Source: Rubrivivax sp. | Lineage (GTDB): Bacteria > Pseudomonadota > Gammaproteobacteria > Burkholderiales > Burkholderiaceae_C | Length of the DNA stretch: 64,000 bases | Direction: 5' to 3' | Assembly: GCA_020852865.1 (NCBI GenBank) | Contig: JADYZZ010000053.1 | Location: forward strand, 22,359 to 86,358 | Part shown: in pieces, positions 21,673 to 31,237 of the stretch | How the letters are laid out: each line of letters starts with the position of its first letter | How positions within the stretch are numbered: the stretch's first letter is position 1 | The notes under the pieces: generated by a model | Seen by the model: only the letters and a program-made list of their open reading frames with translations | What the model was told of the DNA's origin: nothing | The model's database searches: none | Translations under genes and position numbers: made by a program

Positions 21673-21740
21673 GACGCGCGCGGAGCGGCACGAGCCGAAG
21701 CGCGCTGGCACGAAGTGAATCGATCGATCGGAGGTCGCGG

Positions 21741-22670
21741 ATGAGCGCAGTGATGGACTCCTACAGAAGCATTCTGGACCAACCGGAGAGCCGTTTTCCG
21801 CTCGAACTCGGGACGCGCAATCCGAAGATCAGGAAGCTGTTCCACGCCTCGCTGACGAGCCAATGGAATCCGGTGACGGTGATCGACTGGGATGCGATCG
21901 ACCCGGCTGCGTATACCCCCGAGCAGCGCATGGCGCTGCGCACGCGCTGGAGTCGCCGGGCATGGGGAGAGTACGGCGCCATCTCGGAGAGTCCGGCGCT
22001 GCAGGTGCGCTTCTGCCACGATGCCGTCGACCCGGACGCACGGCTGTACTTCAGCATTCGCTCGCAGGAGGAGTCGCGCCATGCCGAGATCAGTTATCTC
22101 CTCGCGGAGAAATTCGGCGGCTACATCGATGCCCCGGCCGCCGACTACGAGAACTCGGTCTCGACCCATGGAGTGCGGCGCCTTGCGCTGGACCTGGACG
22201 TGCCGGTCGAATGCACCGTCGCGGCATTGGTGTGCGCGGCCGAGCAGGTGATCTTCAACCTGTTCAAGCATGTCGCCGAGATCACGACCCAGCCCGCGAT
22301 TCGCAAGACCTACCAGCTGATTCTTCGCGACGAAGCCAGGCACTGTGCCTTCGGCTGGTATTTCGTGGCGAGCCGGCTGCCCGGGCTCGGAGCGCAGGGG
22401 CGCCGGCGCATACGCGATGCGGTGGCCAAGATGGTCCAGGAAGTCGAGCTCAACGGCTATCAGATTGCATGGCTGGCGCCTGAAAGCGAGGCCTCGCGTG
22501 CCCAGATCGAGTCCGATCGGATCCTCTGGGAGGCGGGGCTGGGCGCCAGTGTCGAAGAGCTCGAGAAGCCGGTATTCGTGTCTTCGCTTCGCGACATTCG
22601 CGGGCGCATGAAGCGTGAATGGGACATCGAGCTGCCGGTCTTCCACCACCCGAAGACCGGAGACATCTGA
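21741..22670 (+). CDS. Ferritin-like superfamily diiron protein (paralog 2)
   Basis: 'WSRRAWGEY', 'QEESRHAE', 'CAAEQVIFNLFKH', 'RDEARHCAFGWYF' = two ExxH-type ligand sets. Confidence 0.75.
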   Translation: MSAVMDSYRSILDQPESRFPLELGTRNPKIRKLFHASLTSQWNPVTVIDWDAIDPAAYTPEQRMALRTRWSRRAWGEYGAISESPALQVRFCHDAVDPDARLYFSIRSQEESRHAEISYLLAEKFGGYIDAPAADYENSVSTHGVRRLALDLDVPVECTVAALVCAAEQVIFNLFKHVAEITTQPAIRKTYQLILRDEARHCAFGWYFVASRLPGLGAQGRRRIRDAVAKMVQEVELNGYQIAWLAPESEASRAQIESDRILWEAGLGASVEELEKPVFVSSLRDIRGRMKREWDIELPVFHHPKTGDI

Positions 22671-22791
22671 GCCGGACACGCCGCAGCGGGCATGCCGAAG
22701 CCGGCGTGCCGGACGCCCGGCCCGACATGGGGCGCGCGTCACGCACGCACCGCAGCGCGGCTCGGAGCCGGATCGTTTCAGGAGAAACCGT

Positions 22792-23775
22792 ATGAGGGCA
22801 TTACTGAGATCGCTTGCGGTGCTGGGCCTGCTCGGTCTGACAGCGGGCACGGGCCAGGCGAGCGAGGCAGCGGCGTCGTATCCGACGCGACCGCTCCAGC
22901 TCGTCGTTCCCTATCCTCCGGGCGGCTCGGCCGATGTGCTGGCGCGGACATTGGGCGATTACCTCGGCCGGGCGTTGAAGCAATCGGTCGTTGTTTCCAA
23001 CAAGCCCGGTGCGGGAACCGCAATCGGCGCCAGGGCAGTTGCGCAGAGCCCGGCCGACGGGTACACGCTGATGATCGGGACGGTCAGCTCGCACGCCATG
23101 AATCCGGCGCTGGCGCGCAATATCGGTTACGACCCGGTGAAGGATTTCACCGCCGTCGCGCCGCTGGCGACGATCCCGTTCGTTCTTCTCGCCCATCCCA
23201 AGCTGGAGCTGCGCTCGATGGCGGAATTGATCGACCTGGCGCGCAAGCAGCCCGGCAAGATCAACTTCTCCTCGGCAGGAAACGGCACATCGAATCATCT
23301 GGCCGGCGAGATGCTCAATGCGGCGGCCAAACTGCGGCTCGTCCACATCCCGTACAAGGGCAGTGCGCCGGCCCTGAACGCGCTGCTGGGCGGCGAAGTC
23401 GGGTTGATGTTCGACCTGATCGTGACGGCGGCGCCGCAGGTCAAGGCCGGCCGGGCGAACGCTCTGGTCATCACCACGAAGCGCAGGTCGCCGCTGCTGC
23501 CCGAAGTGCCTACGGTCGACGAGGTCGGGCTGCCTGCGCTCGAACTGAGTGCCTGGTTCGGGCTGTTCGCGCCGAGCGGGCTGCCTGGCGATCTGAAGGA
23601 GATCCTCGCGCGCGAGACCACCCGGATCGTCGCCTCGGCCGAATTCCAGGAGCGCCTGCGCAGCCTCGGTGCGATGAGCATGGATGTCACCGCAGCGCAG
23701 TTCCCGGGATACGTCGCCGCCGAGCGCGACCGCTGGGCCCAGGTGATCAAGGCCTCGGGCATCGAGCCGGAATGA
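22792..23775 (+). CDS. Bug-family (tripartite tricarboxylate transporter) substrate-binding protein
   Basis: 'YPTRPLQLVVPYPPGGSADVLARTL', '[32 protein letters not shown]', 'VHIPYKGSAPAL'. Confidence 0.92.
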   Translation: MRALLRSLAVLGLLGLTAGTGQASEAAASYPTRPLQLVVPYPPGGSADVLARTLGDYLGRALKQSVVVSNKPGAGTAIGARAVAQSPADGYTLMIGTVSSHAMNPALARNIGYDPVKDFTAVAPLATIPFVLLAHPKLELRSMAELIDLARKQPGKINFSSAGNGTSNHLAGEMLNAAAKLRLVHIPYKGSAPALNALLGGEVGLMFDLIVTAAPQVKAGRANALVITTKRRSPLLPEVPTVDEVGLPALELSAWFGLFAPSGLPGDLKEILARETTRIVASAEFQERLRSLGAMSMDVTAAQFPGYVAAERDRWAQVIKASGIEPE

Positions 23776-23793
23776 GCGGGGAGGGACGCGACG

Positions 23794-25221
23794 ATGGCAA
23801 AGGACCTGCGCTCTTTCATCGACGGGCTGCGCGCGAGCCGGTCGGCCGACCTGGTGGAGATCGAACGGGAAATCCCGCGCGATCTGTTCATGACCCTGAT
23901 TCAGGAGAAGCTCGCGAAGGAGGGGCGCTATCCGGCTGTCCTCTTCCGCAATGTCGCCGGGCACGGCTGGCCGGTCGTGACCGGCCTGTTCTCGAGCTAC
24001 AGCCTGTTGGCGCGCATGCTGGAAGTTGACCCGACAGACAAGAAGCGCGTGCTTTCGGAGTACATGCGACGTGAGGCCGGTCCGATCGCGCCCATTGCGT
24101 TCACCGGAACGACGGCACCGGTGCATGAAATCGTGATGACCGGCGATGACATCGATCTCGATCGGCTGCCCGTACAGAAGCACTGCGCCGGTGACTCCGG
24201 CCGGTACATCACCATCGGATGCATGATCTGCCGCGATCCGGTGAGCGGAGTCGCCAACGTCGGCACCTATCGGCACGAGCTCAAGGGGCGGACACGCATG
24301 GGGTGCATGATGAATCCGGTGCAGCATGCCGCCACGATCCGCAACCGGCACCACGGTGCCGGCAAGGCGATGGAGGTGGCCGTGTTCATCGGGCATCACC
24401 CCGCCTATCACGTCGGCGCCGCTTCGCGGGGCCCGCTCGAGCACGACGAACTCGCAGTGACGGGCGGGCTGCTGGGCGAGGCCGTCGAACTCGTGGCCTG
24501 CAAGACCGTCGACCTGAAGGTCCCTGCGCATGCGGAAGTGGTGATCGAAGGGCGGATCGCCCCTGATTCGTTCGAGAACGATGGCCCGTTCGCCGAATAT
24601 GCGGGCTATTACGGCGCGCCCATGAAGGTGCCCGTCATCGAGGTCACGGCGATCACGCATCGCAGGCAGCCCATCTGGCACGATCTGTTCCCGTCGTTCC
24701 GCGAACATACGCAGGTGGGCGTGCTGGGGCGCGAGGCGCAGTTGTTCCGGCGCGTTCGCGAGATCGTCCCGACGCTGGACGCCATCCATTTGCCGCCCTC
24801 GGGCGCCAATTTCTGGCACTGCTACGTCTCGCTGCGCAAGCGCGTGCAGGGCGAGGGGAAGCTGGCGGGCCTGGCCGTGCTCGGGTCGAACTACGACGTC
24901 AAGCACGTCATCGTCGTCGACGACGACATCGACATCTACGACGACCAGGAGGTGCTCTGGGCGGTTGCCACGCGTGTGCAGGCAGACGCGGATTGCTCGA
25001 TCGTCACGAACAGCTTCGGCGCGCATCTGGATCCGACCGCCTACGGCGAAACGCGCAGCGAACGCGGCCCCATGACCACCAAGGTGATCGTCGACACGAC
25101 GCGCCCGCTGAACCGGGAGTTCGCGCAGCGTGTGCGGCCCGCGGCGCAGCTGTGGGACGCCGTGAACCTGCGCGACTACCTCGGGCCCGGGGGCGCCGGC
25201 GCAGCAGACGGTAGGCCGTAG
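23794..25221 (+). CDS. UbiD-family (prFMN-dependent) decarboxylase
   Basis: 'RYPAVLFRNVAGHGWPVVTGLFSS', 'ENDGPFAEYAGYYGAPMKVPVIEVTAITHRRQPIWHDLFP'. Confidence 0.88.
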   Translation: MAKDLRSFIDGLRASRSADLVEIEREIPRDLFMTLIQEKLAKEGRYPAVLFRNVAGHGWPVVTGLFSSYSLLARMLEVDPTDKKRVLSEYMRREAGPIAPIAFTGTTAPVHEIVMTGDDIDLDRLPVQKHCAGDSGRYITIGCMICRDPVSGVANVGTYRHELKGRTRMGCMMNPVQHAATIRNRHHGAGKAMEVAVFIGHHPAYHVGAASRGPLEHDELAVTGGLLGEAVELVACKTVDLKVPAHAEVVIEGRIAPDSFENDGPFAEYAGYYGAPMKVPVIEVTAITHRRQPIWHDLFPSFREHTQVGVLGREAQLFRRVREIVPTLDAIHLPPSGANFWHCYVSLRKRVQGEGKLAGLAVLGSNYDVKHVIVVDDDIDIYDDQEVLWAVATRVQADADCSIVTNSFGAHLDPTAYGETRSERGPMTTKVIVDTTRPLNREFAQRVRPAAQLWDAVNLRDYLGPGGAGAADGRP

Positions 25222-25353
25222 CCGGCGCGGGGCGACTCGCCCGGCGGTTGCCGCGAACCCAGACCGGGGGCGCGGGTCCGGTTCAGGCACAAGGACGACG
25301 CGGCGTCGCGCGGCTCTGTTCGACGCGCGACGGCAGGAAGCAGGCAGACGCTC

Positions 25354-26970
25354 ATGAACATGGAACCCTACCTGGCCGCACGCGCGGCCAATCACGTGCC
25401 GCTGACGCCGGTCGATTTCCTGCTCCGGGCGGTGGAGGTTCACGGCGACCGCGCCGCCGTCGTCTGGGGCAGCCGGGCATGGACCTACGGCGCGTTCGCG
25501 CGCCTGGTCGGGCGCTTCGTGCGTTTCCTGAAGGCAAGCGGCGTAGGGCGCGGCGACGTCGTCTCCGTCATGGCGTCCAATCGCCCGGAAATGCTGGCCG
25601 CTCACTACGCGGTGCCGATGCTCGGAGCCGTGTTGAATACGATCAACATGCGGCTCGACGCGAGCACGGTCGGGTACATCCTCGGCCATTGCGAAAGCAG
25701 ACTCCTGATTTGCGACGCCGAATGCCTCGCGGTCGCGCTGCAGGCGGCGCCGCATGGCATGCCATGCCATGTGCTGCATGCGCCGTCGGGCGGCACGTCG
25801 GAACGCGGCGCGCTCGATATCCTGGGCGACGACGGCATCGAGATCGATTTCGATCTGTCGGCGATCGGCGATGAATGGCAGGCCCTTTGCGTCAACTACA
25901 CCTCGGGTACCACCGGGCGCCCCAAGGGCGCCGTCTACACCCACCGCGGGGCCTACCTGAATGCGATCGGCAATGTCCTGGCCCTGGGGCTGACATCGCG
26001 CTCGACCTATCTCTGGACCTTGCCGATGTTCCACTGCAACGGCTGGTGTCATACCTGGGCGGTGACTGCCGCCGGCGGCCTGCATGTCTGTCTCGACCGC
26101 CCGGATCCGGCGCTGATCTTCCAGGCATTGGAGGCGCACCGTGTGACGCACCTGGCTTGCGCACCGGTCGTCCTGTACATGATGCTGAACCATCCTGCGC
26201 GGGCGACGCGCGATGCCGGCAACCGCGTCAAGGTGGCTACCGGCGGCGCCTCGCCGTCCGAGACGCTGATCGAGCAATGCACGGCACTCGGCTTCGATCT
26301 GATCCACCTCTACGGACTGACCGAGTCCTATGGGCCGGCCACCTTGCGCGACCTGACGGACGAGGAACGCGCACAGCCTGCGGCCGATGTGGCGCGTGCG
26401 CTGGCCCGCCAGGGCATGCGGCATGCGACGGCGAGCCGGACGCTGGTGGTCGACGAGGACGGGAACGCCGTGCCCATGGACGGGGCGACCATGGGCGAGG
26501 TCGTGCTGGTGGGCAATACCTTGATGGCCGGCTACTACCGCGATGCCCAGGCTACGGCACACGCGTTCCGCGGCAACGCCTTTCACACGGGCGATCTGGC
26601 GGTGCGGCATCCGGACGGCAACATCGAGATCCGTGATCGCTCGAAGGACATCATCATCTCCGGGGGCGAGAACATCTCCAGCCTGGAGGTCGAGAATGTG
26701 CTGCAGCGCCACCCGGCCGTGCTGATCGCGGCGGTGGTGGCGCAGCCGCACGAGAAGTGGGGTGAAACGCCGGTCGCGTTCATCGAGTTGCGCGAGAACG
26801 CGCAGACGAGCGAAAGCGAGTTGCGGTCTTTCTGCGCCGCGCATCTTGCCGGCTACAAGATTCCGTCGCGCTTTTTTTTCAGCGAGCTGCCGAAGACCGC
26901 CACGGGAAAGATCCAGAAATTCGCGCTGCGCGAGCGCGCGCGGTCGCCGCAGCCCGCGGGGCCGGGGTAG
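25354..26970 (+). CDS. Acyl-CoA synthetase (AMP-dependent ligase)
   Basis: 'YTSGTTGRPKGAVYTHRGAYLNAIGN', 'HLYGLTESYGPAT', 'RDRSKDIIISGGENISSLEVENVL', 'PKTATGKIQKFALRE'. Confidence 0.93.
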   Translation: MNMEPYLAARAANHVPLTPVDFLLRAVEVHGDRAAVVWGSRAWTYGAFARLVGRFVRFLKASGVGRGDVVSVMASNRPEMLAAHYAVPMLGAVLNTINMRLDASTVGYILGHCESRLLICDAECLAVALQAAPHGMPCHVLHAPSGGTSERGALDILGDDGIEIDFDLSAIGDEWQALCVNYTSGTTGRPKGAVYTHRGAYLNAIGNVLALGLTSRSTYLWTLPMFHCNGWCHTWAVTAAGGLHVCLDRPDPALIFQALEAHRVTHLACAPVVLYMMLNHPARATRDAGNRVKVATGGASPSETLIEQCTALGFDLIHLYGLTESYGPATLRDLTDEERAQPAADVARALARQGMRHATASRTLVVDEDGNAVPMDGATMGEVVLVGNTLMAGYYRDAQATAHAFRGNAFHTGDLAVRHPDGNIEIRDRSKDIIISGGENISSLEVENVLQRHPAVLIAAVVAQPHEKWGETPVAFIELRENAQTSESELRSFCAAHLAGYKIPSRFFFSELPKTATGKIQKFALRERARSPQPAGPG

Positions 26971-26972
26971 TC

Positions 26973-27467
26973 TCAGCGTCGCCGGCGATAGGTGACGAAC
27001 GCCAGCGCCGTGCCGTCGGCCGCGCTGGCGCCGCGCCGCTCGATTTCCTCGAACTGCGCGCGCTCGAAGGCCGGGAAGAAGGCGTCGGCGTCCGGGTAGG
27101 TGCGGGCGACTTCGGTGAGCATCAGTTCGTCGGCCAGCGGCAGGGCCTGCGCGTAGAGCTCGGCGCCGCCGATCACGAACACCGTGTCGGCGTCGGCCAG
27201 GCGCGCGAGCGCGGCGTCCAGGCCGGGCGCCGTCTCCGCGCCGGGCGCGACGAACCCGGGATCGCGGCTCAGCACCACGTTGCGCCGGCCCGGCAGCGGG
27301 CGAAAGCGCGCGGGCAGCGACTCCCAGGTGCGCCGCCCCATCAGCAGCGCGTGGCCCAGGGTCGTGCGGCGGAAATGCTGCTGGTCGGCCGGGTCCCTGA
27401 ACAGCAGCTCGTTGCCGCGGCCGATGCCGCCGTCGCGCGCCACGGCGGCGATCAGCACCAGCTTCAC
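26973..27467 (-). CDS. folA: Dihydrofolate reductase
   Basis: [23 protein letters not shown]...[11 protein letters not shown]...[10 protein letters not shown]...[14 protein letters not shown]. Confidence 0.92.
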   Translation of the reverse strand: MKLVLIAAVARDGGIGRGNELLFRDPADQQHFRRTTLGHALLMGRRTWESLPARFRPLPGRRNVVLSRDPGFVAPGAETAPGLDAALARLADADTVFVIGGAELYAQALPLADELMLTEVARTYPDADAFFPAFERAQFEEIERRGASAADGTALAFVTYRRRR

Positions 27468-28297
27468 ACCGCCACCGGCGCCTTGATCGCCGGGTGGTGC
27501 CGGTAGTCGGCGATCTCGAAGTCCTCGTAGGCGTAGTCGAAGATCGTGGGCGGACGGCGCTTGATGACCAGGCTCGGGAACGGGTAAGGCACGCGCGCCA
27601 GCTGCAGCCGCACCTGCTCGACATGGTTGTCGTAGATGTGGCAGTCGCCGCCGGTCCAGATGAATTCGCCGGCCTCGAGCTCGCATTGCTGCGCCAGCAT
27701 GTGCGTGAGCAGCGCGTAGCTGGCGATGTTGAACGGCACGCCCAGGAAGACGTCGGCGCTGCGCTGGTAGAGCTGGCACGACAGGCGCGCGCGCCGGCCG
27801 GCTGCCGCCGGAGCGACCCAGAACTGGAAGAACGCGTGGCACGGCGCCAGCGCCATCTGCGGCAGCGCGGCGACGTTCCAGGCGCTGACGACGATGCGCC
27901 GGCTGTCGGGCTCGCAGCGCAGCTGGCGCACGACTTCGGCGATCTGGTCGATCTGGCTGCCGTCGGGGCAGGGCCAGCTGCGCCACTGCACGCCGTACAC
28001 GGGCCCGAGCTCGCCGTCGGCGCGCGCCCATTCGTCCCAGATCGTCACGCCGCGCTCCTGCAGCCAGCGCACGTTGCTCTCGCCGCGCAGGAACCACAGC
28101 AGCTCGAGCGCGATGCTCTTCCAGTGCAGCTTCTTGGTCGTCACGAGCGGGAAACCCGCGCCGAGGTCGAAGCGCATCTGACAGCCGAACACGCTGCGCG
28201 TGCCGGTGCCGGTGCGGTCGCCCTTGGCCACGCCATGCTCGAAGACATGGCGCATGAGGTCCTCGTAGGGACTGCAGGCCGTGCCGGGTGCGCTCAT
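27464..28297 (-). CDS. thyA: Thymidylate synthase
   Basis: '[20 protein letters not shown]', '[17 protein letters not shown]', '[24 protein letters not shown]'. Confidence 0.95.
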   Translation of the reverse strand: MSAPGTACSPYEDLMRHVFEHGVAKGDRTGTGTRSVFGCQMRFDLGAGFPLVTTKKLHWKSIALELLWFLRGESNVRWLQERGVTIWDEWARADGELGPVYGVQWRSWPCPDGSQIDQIAEVVRQLRCEPDSRRIVVSAWNVAALPQMALAPCHAFFQFWVAPAAAGRRARLSCQLYQRSADVFLGVPFNIASYALLTHMLAQQCELEAGEFIWTGGDCHIYDNHVEQVRLQLARVPYPFPSLVIKRRPPTIFDYAYEDFEIADYRHHPAIKAPVAV

Positions 28298-28395
28298 CGG
28301 CGCATTATCGGCGCGCGCGCCGTGGCGCAGCGCGCCGACGCCCGAGCCGCTGTGCAGGCCCGAAACACGCGGGTGCGATTGCGATCTTCTCGGGT

Positions 28396-30192
28396 TCAGG
28401 CCGTGGCCGACTCGAGCCCGAACTGCATCGCCGCGAGCCGCGCGTACAGGCCGCCGCGCGCCACCAGTGCGTCGTGGCGGCCGACGTCGACGATGCGCCC
28501 GCCGTCCATGACGACGATGCGCCCGGCGCGCTGCACGGTGGCCAGGCGGTGGGCGATGACGATCGTGGTGCGGTCCTGCATCGCCGCTTCGAGCGCGGCC
28601 TGCACCATGCGCTCGCTCTCGGCGTCGAGCGCGCTCGTGGCCTCGTCGAGCAGCAGCAGCGGCGGGTTCTTCAGGATCGCGCGCGCGATCGCGATGCGCT
28701 GACGCTGCCCGCCCGACAGGCGCACGCCGCGCTCGCCCAGGTGGGTGGCGTAGCCCTCGGGCAGCGCACGGATGAACTCGTGCGCGAAGGCCGCTTCGGC
28801 CGCGGCCTGCACCTCGGCCGCACTCGCCTCCGGGCGGCCGTAGCGGATGTTGTCGAGCGCGCTGGCCGAGAACACCGTGCTGTCCTGCGGCACGATGCCG
28901 ATGCGGCCGCGCAGTTCGGCCAGCGCGATGCGCTCGATCGGCACGCCGTCGAGCACGATGCGGCCTTGCTGCGCGTCGTAAAAGCGCAGCAGCAATTGCA
29001 GCACCGTGCTCTTGCCCGCGCCGCTCGGGCCCACCAGGGCCACCGTCTCGCCCGAGCGCACGTCGAGCGTGAAGCCGTCGAGTGCGTGCTGGCGCGGCCG
29101 CGACGGGTAGTGAAACCGCACCTGCTCGAAGCGCACGGTCGAGCCGCCGCTTGCCGGCGGCAGCGCCAGCGGCGCGGCCGGATCGGCCACGGGCGAGCGC
29201 GCGGCGAGCAGCTCCATCAGCCGCTCGGTGGCGCCGGCGGCGCGCAACATGTCGCCGTAGACCTCGCTCAGCACCGCCACCGCACTCACGAGGATGATGA
29301 CGAAGACCACCGTCTGCCCGAGGTGGCCGGCGCTGATGCGCCCGGCCAGCACCGCCTGCGTGCCCTGGTACAGGCCCCACAGCAGCGTGCCGAAGGTGGC
29401 GGTGATGACGAAGGCGACCAGCCAGGCGCGCACCGCGCTGCGCCGGCGCGCGGTCTCGAAGGCGCGCTCGGTGGCCTCGGCGAAGCGGCTGGCCTCGCGC
29501 CGCTCCTGCACATAGCCCTGGACGACGGGAATGGCGTTGAGCACCTCGGCGGCGATCGCGCTCGAGTCGGCGACGCGGTCCTGGCTGGCGCGGCTCAACT
29601 TGCGCACGCGCCTCCCGAAGTACATCGTCGGCAGCACGACCAGCAGCAAGATGCCCAGCACCTGCGTCATCACCCAGGGGTTGGTGACGACCAGGGCAAT
29701 CAGCGCGCCGAGTCCCATCACGCTGTTGCGCAGCCCCATGCTGAGCGAGCTGCCGACCACCGTCTGCACCAGTGTGGTGTCGGTGGTCAGGCGCGAGAGC
29801 ACCTCGCCGGTCTGGGTGGACTCGAAGAACTCGGGGCTCTGGTGCACGACATGGGCGTAGACGGCATTGCGCAGGTCGGCCGTGATGCGCTCGCCCAGCC
29901 AGCTCACCATGTAAAAGCGCGCCGCCGAGAACAGCCCGAGCGCGGCGCCGACCGCGAACAGCAGCAGGAACTGGCCGCGCAGCGCGAGCACGCGCGCGCC
30001 CGGGTCGGCGGCGACCAGGCCCTGGTCGATCAGCCCCTTGAGCGCGACCGGGAAGGCGAGCGTGGCGAGGGCCGCGAGCACGAGGAAGAGCCCCGCCAGC
30101 GCAATGCGGGCGCGGTACGGCCGTACGTAGGGCAGCAGGCCGCCGAGCGAGCGCGGCGTGGCGGACGGCGAACGTGGCGAACGATCGGACAT
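28396..30192 (-). CDS. ABC transporter, fused permease/ATPase (MsbA-like)
   Basis: TM region '[18 protein letters not shown]'; '[19 protein letters not shown]', '[32 protein letters not shown]'. Confidence 0.92.
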   Translation of the reverse strand: MSDRSPRSPSATPRSLGGLLPYVRPYRARIALAGLFLVLAALATLAFPVALKGLIDQGLVAADPGARVLALRGQFLLLFAVGAALGLFSAARFYMVSWLGERITADLRNAVYAHVVHQSPEFFESTQTGEVLSRLTTDTTLVQTVVGSSLSMGLRNSVMGLGALIALVVTNPWVMTQVLGILLLVVLPTMYFGRRVRKLSRASQDRVADSSAIAAEVLNAIPVVQGYVQERREASRFAEATERAFETARRRSAVRAWLVAFVITATFGTLLWGLYQGTQAVLAGRISAGHLGQTVVFVIILVSAVAVLSEVYGDMLRAAGATERLMELLAARSPVADPAAPLALPPASGGSTVRFEQVRFHYPSRPRQHALDGFTLDVRSGETVALVGPSGAGKSTVLQLLLRFYDAQQGRIVLDGVPIERIALAELRGRIGIVPQDSTVFSASALDNIRYGRPEASAAEVQAAAEAAFAHEFIRALPEGYATHLGERGVRLSGGQRQRIAIARAILKNPPLLLLDEATSALDAESERMVQAALEAAMQDRTTIVIAHRLATVQRAGRIVVMDGGRIVDVGRHDALVARGGLYARLAAMQFGLESATA

Positions 30193-30332
30193 GACACGAG
30201 TCTATGCGGGGGCGCCGCAGCGCCGGCGCAGCGCGGGCGCAGCCCCTGGAACCGGGGGGTGCGCGGCACCGGCGGCACGCGTCGCAACACCGCAGGTGCC
30301 GGGTTGTGGTCGAATAGCGCTCCAGGCGTCGT

Positions 30333-31136
30333 GTGATGAGCCCTGCCGCTGCCGCCCCTTCCCGCTCCCGCATCGGTCTGCCGCTCGGGCTGCTGGCGCT
30401 GCTGCTGGTGGCCGCGTCGATCGTTCTGGCCGCGGGCCTCGGCTACGTGCTGGCCGCGGCGATCGGCGTGCGCGAGCCCTGGGTCGCCGCCGCCGCCGCC
30501 GCCGCCGGCATGACGCTGGCCGCGGCGCCGATCGGTGCGCTGCTGTACGGGCTGGCGCGTGCCGTCGAGCGCGGCGCGCCGGCCTGCGAAGCAGCGGCCG
30601 AGCCGGGCCCGGCGATGGCGCCGAGCCGCTTCATGGAGCTGGCCGAGCGCGAGTGGGCGCGCGCGCGCCGCTACGGCAGCGGCGCCGCGCTGCTCGTCGT
30701 CGAGATCGACCGCTACGCACGCCTGGTCGAGCGTCATGGCCGCGCGGCGGCCGAGGCGATGCGCACGGCGCTCGCGCGCGACATCGCGCCGACGCTGCGC
30801 GCCGCCGACGCAATGACCGAACACGGCGAGGGCCAGCTCGCCGTCTTCCTCGCGCACGCCGACGCACTCGGCTCGCTCGACGTGGCCGAGCGCATCCGCG
30901 AGCGCGCCGAGCTGCTCGAGATCGCACCGCGCGGCGAGACGCTGCGCGTCAGCATCGGCGTCGCGCACCTGCGTGCGGCGCACCTGCACCTGCAGGCGCT
31001 CGTCGAGGACGCCGGCGACGCCGTCGCCGCCGCGCGCCAGGCCGGCGGCAATTGCGTACGCGCCGCGCCGGTCGAGGTGAGCCGCTTTCCGGCGCCCGGA
31101 CCGCGCCGCGACGACCAGCGCGCGCCCAAGCGCTGA
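30333..31136 (+). CDS. Membrane protein with degenerate GGDEF-like domain
   Basis: N-terminal hydrophobic segments; '[24 protein letters not shown]', '[14 protein letters not shown]', '[10 protein letters not shown]'. Confidence 0.65.
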   Translation: MMSPAAAAPSRSRIGLPLGLLALLLVAASIVLAAGLGYVLAAAIGVREPWVAAAAAAAGMTLAAAPIGALLYGLARAVERGAPACEAAAEPGPAMAPSRFMELAEREWARARRYGSGAALLVVEIDRYARLVERHGRAAAEAMRTALARDIAPTLRAADAMTEHGEGQLAVFLAHADALGSLDVAERIRERAELLEIAPRGETLRVSIGVAHLRAAHLHLQALVEDAGDAVAAARQAGGNCVRAAPVEVSRFPAPGPRRDDQRAPKR

Positions 31137-31237
31137 GCCTGCCCTGCCGGCACGAATCGCCCGACGCGATTCGTCTCCAGCCGGACGCCCTGCCCACCGC
31201 GCAGCCCGCGCGTCCGCGGTTCGTCAGGCGCTGCGGC

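Noticed and set aside
22801-27624. 1607-aa minus-strand ORF
   Set aside because: Antisense to Bug/UbiD/acyl-CoA synthetase genes with clear family motifs; low-complexity Arg/His-rich translation typical of shadow ORFs in high-GC DNA. Only its distal end overlaps real minus-strand folA/thyA.
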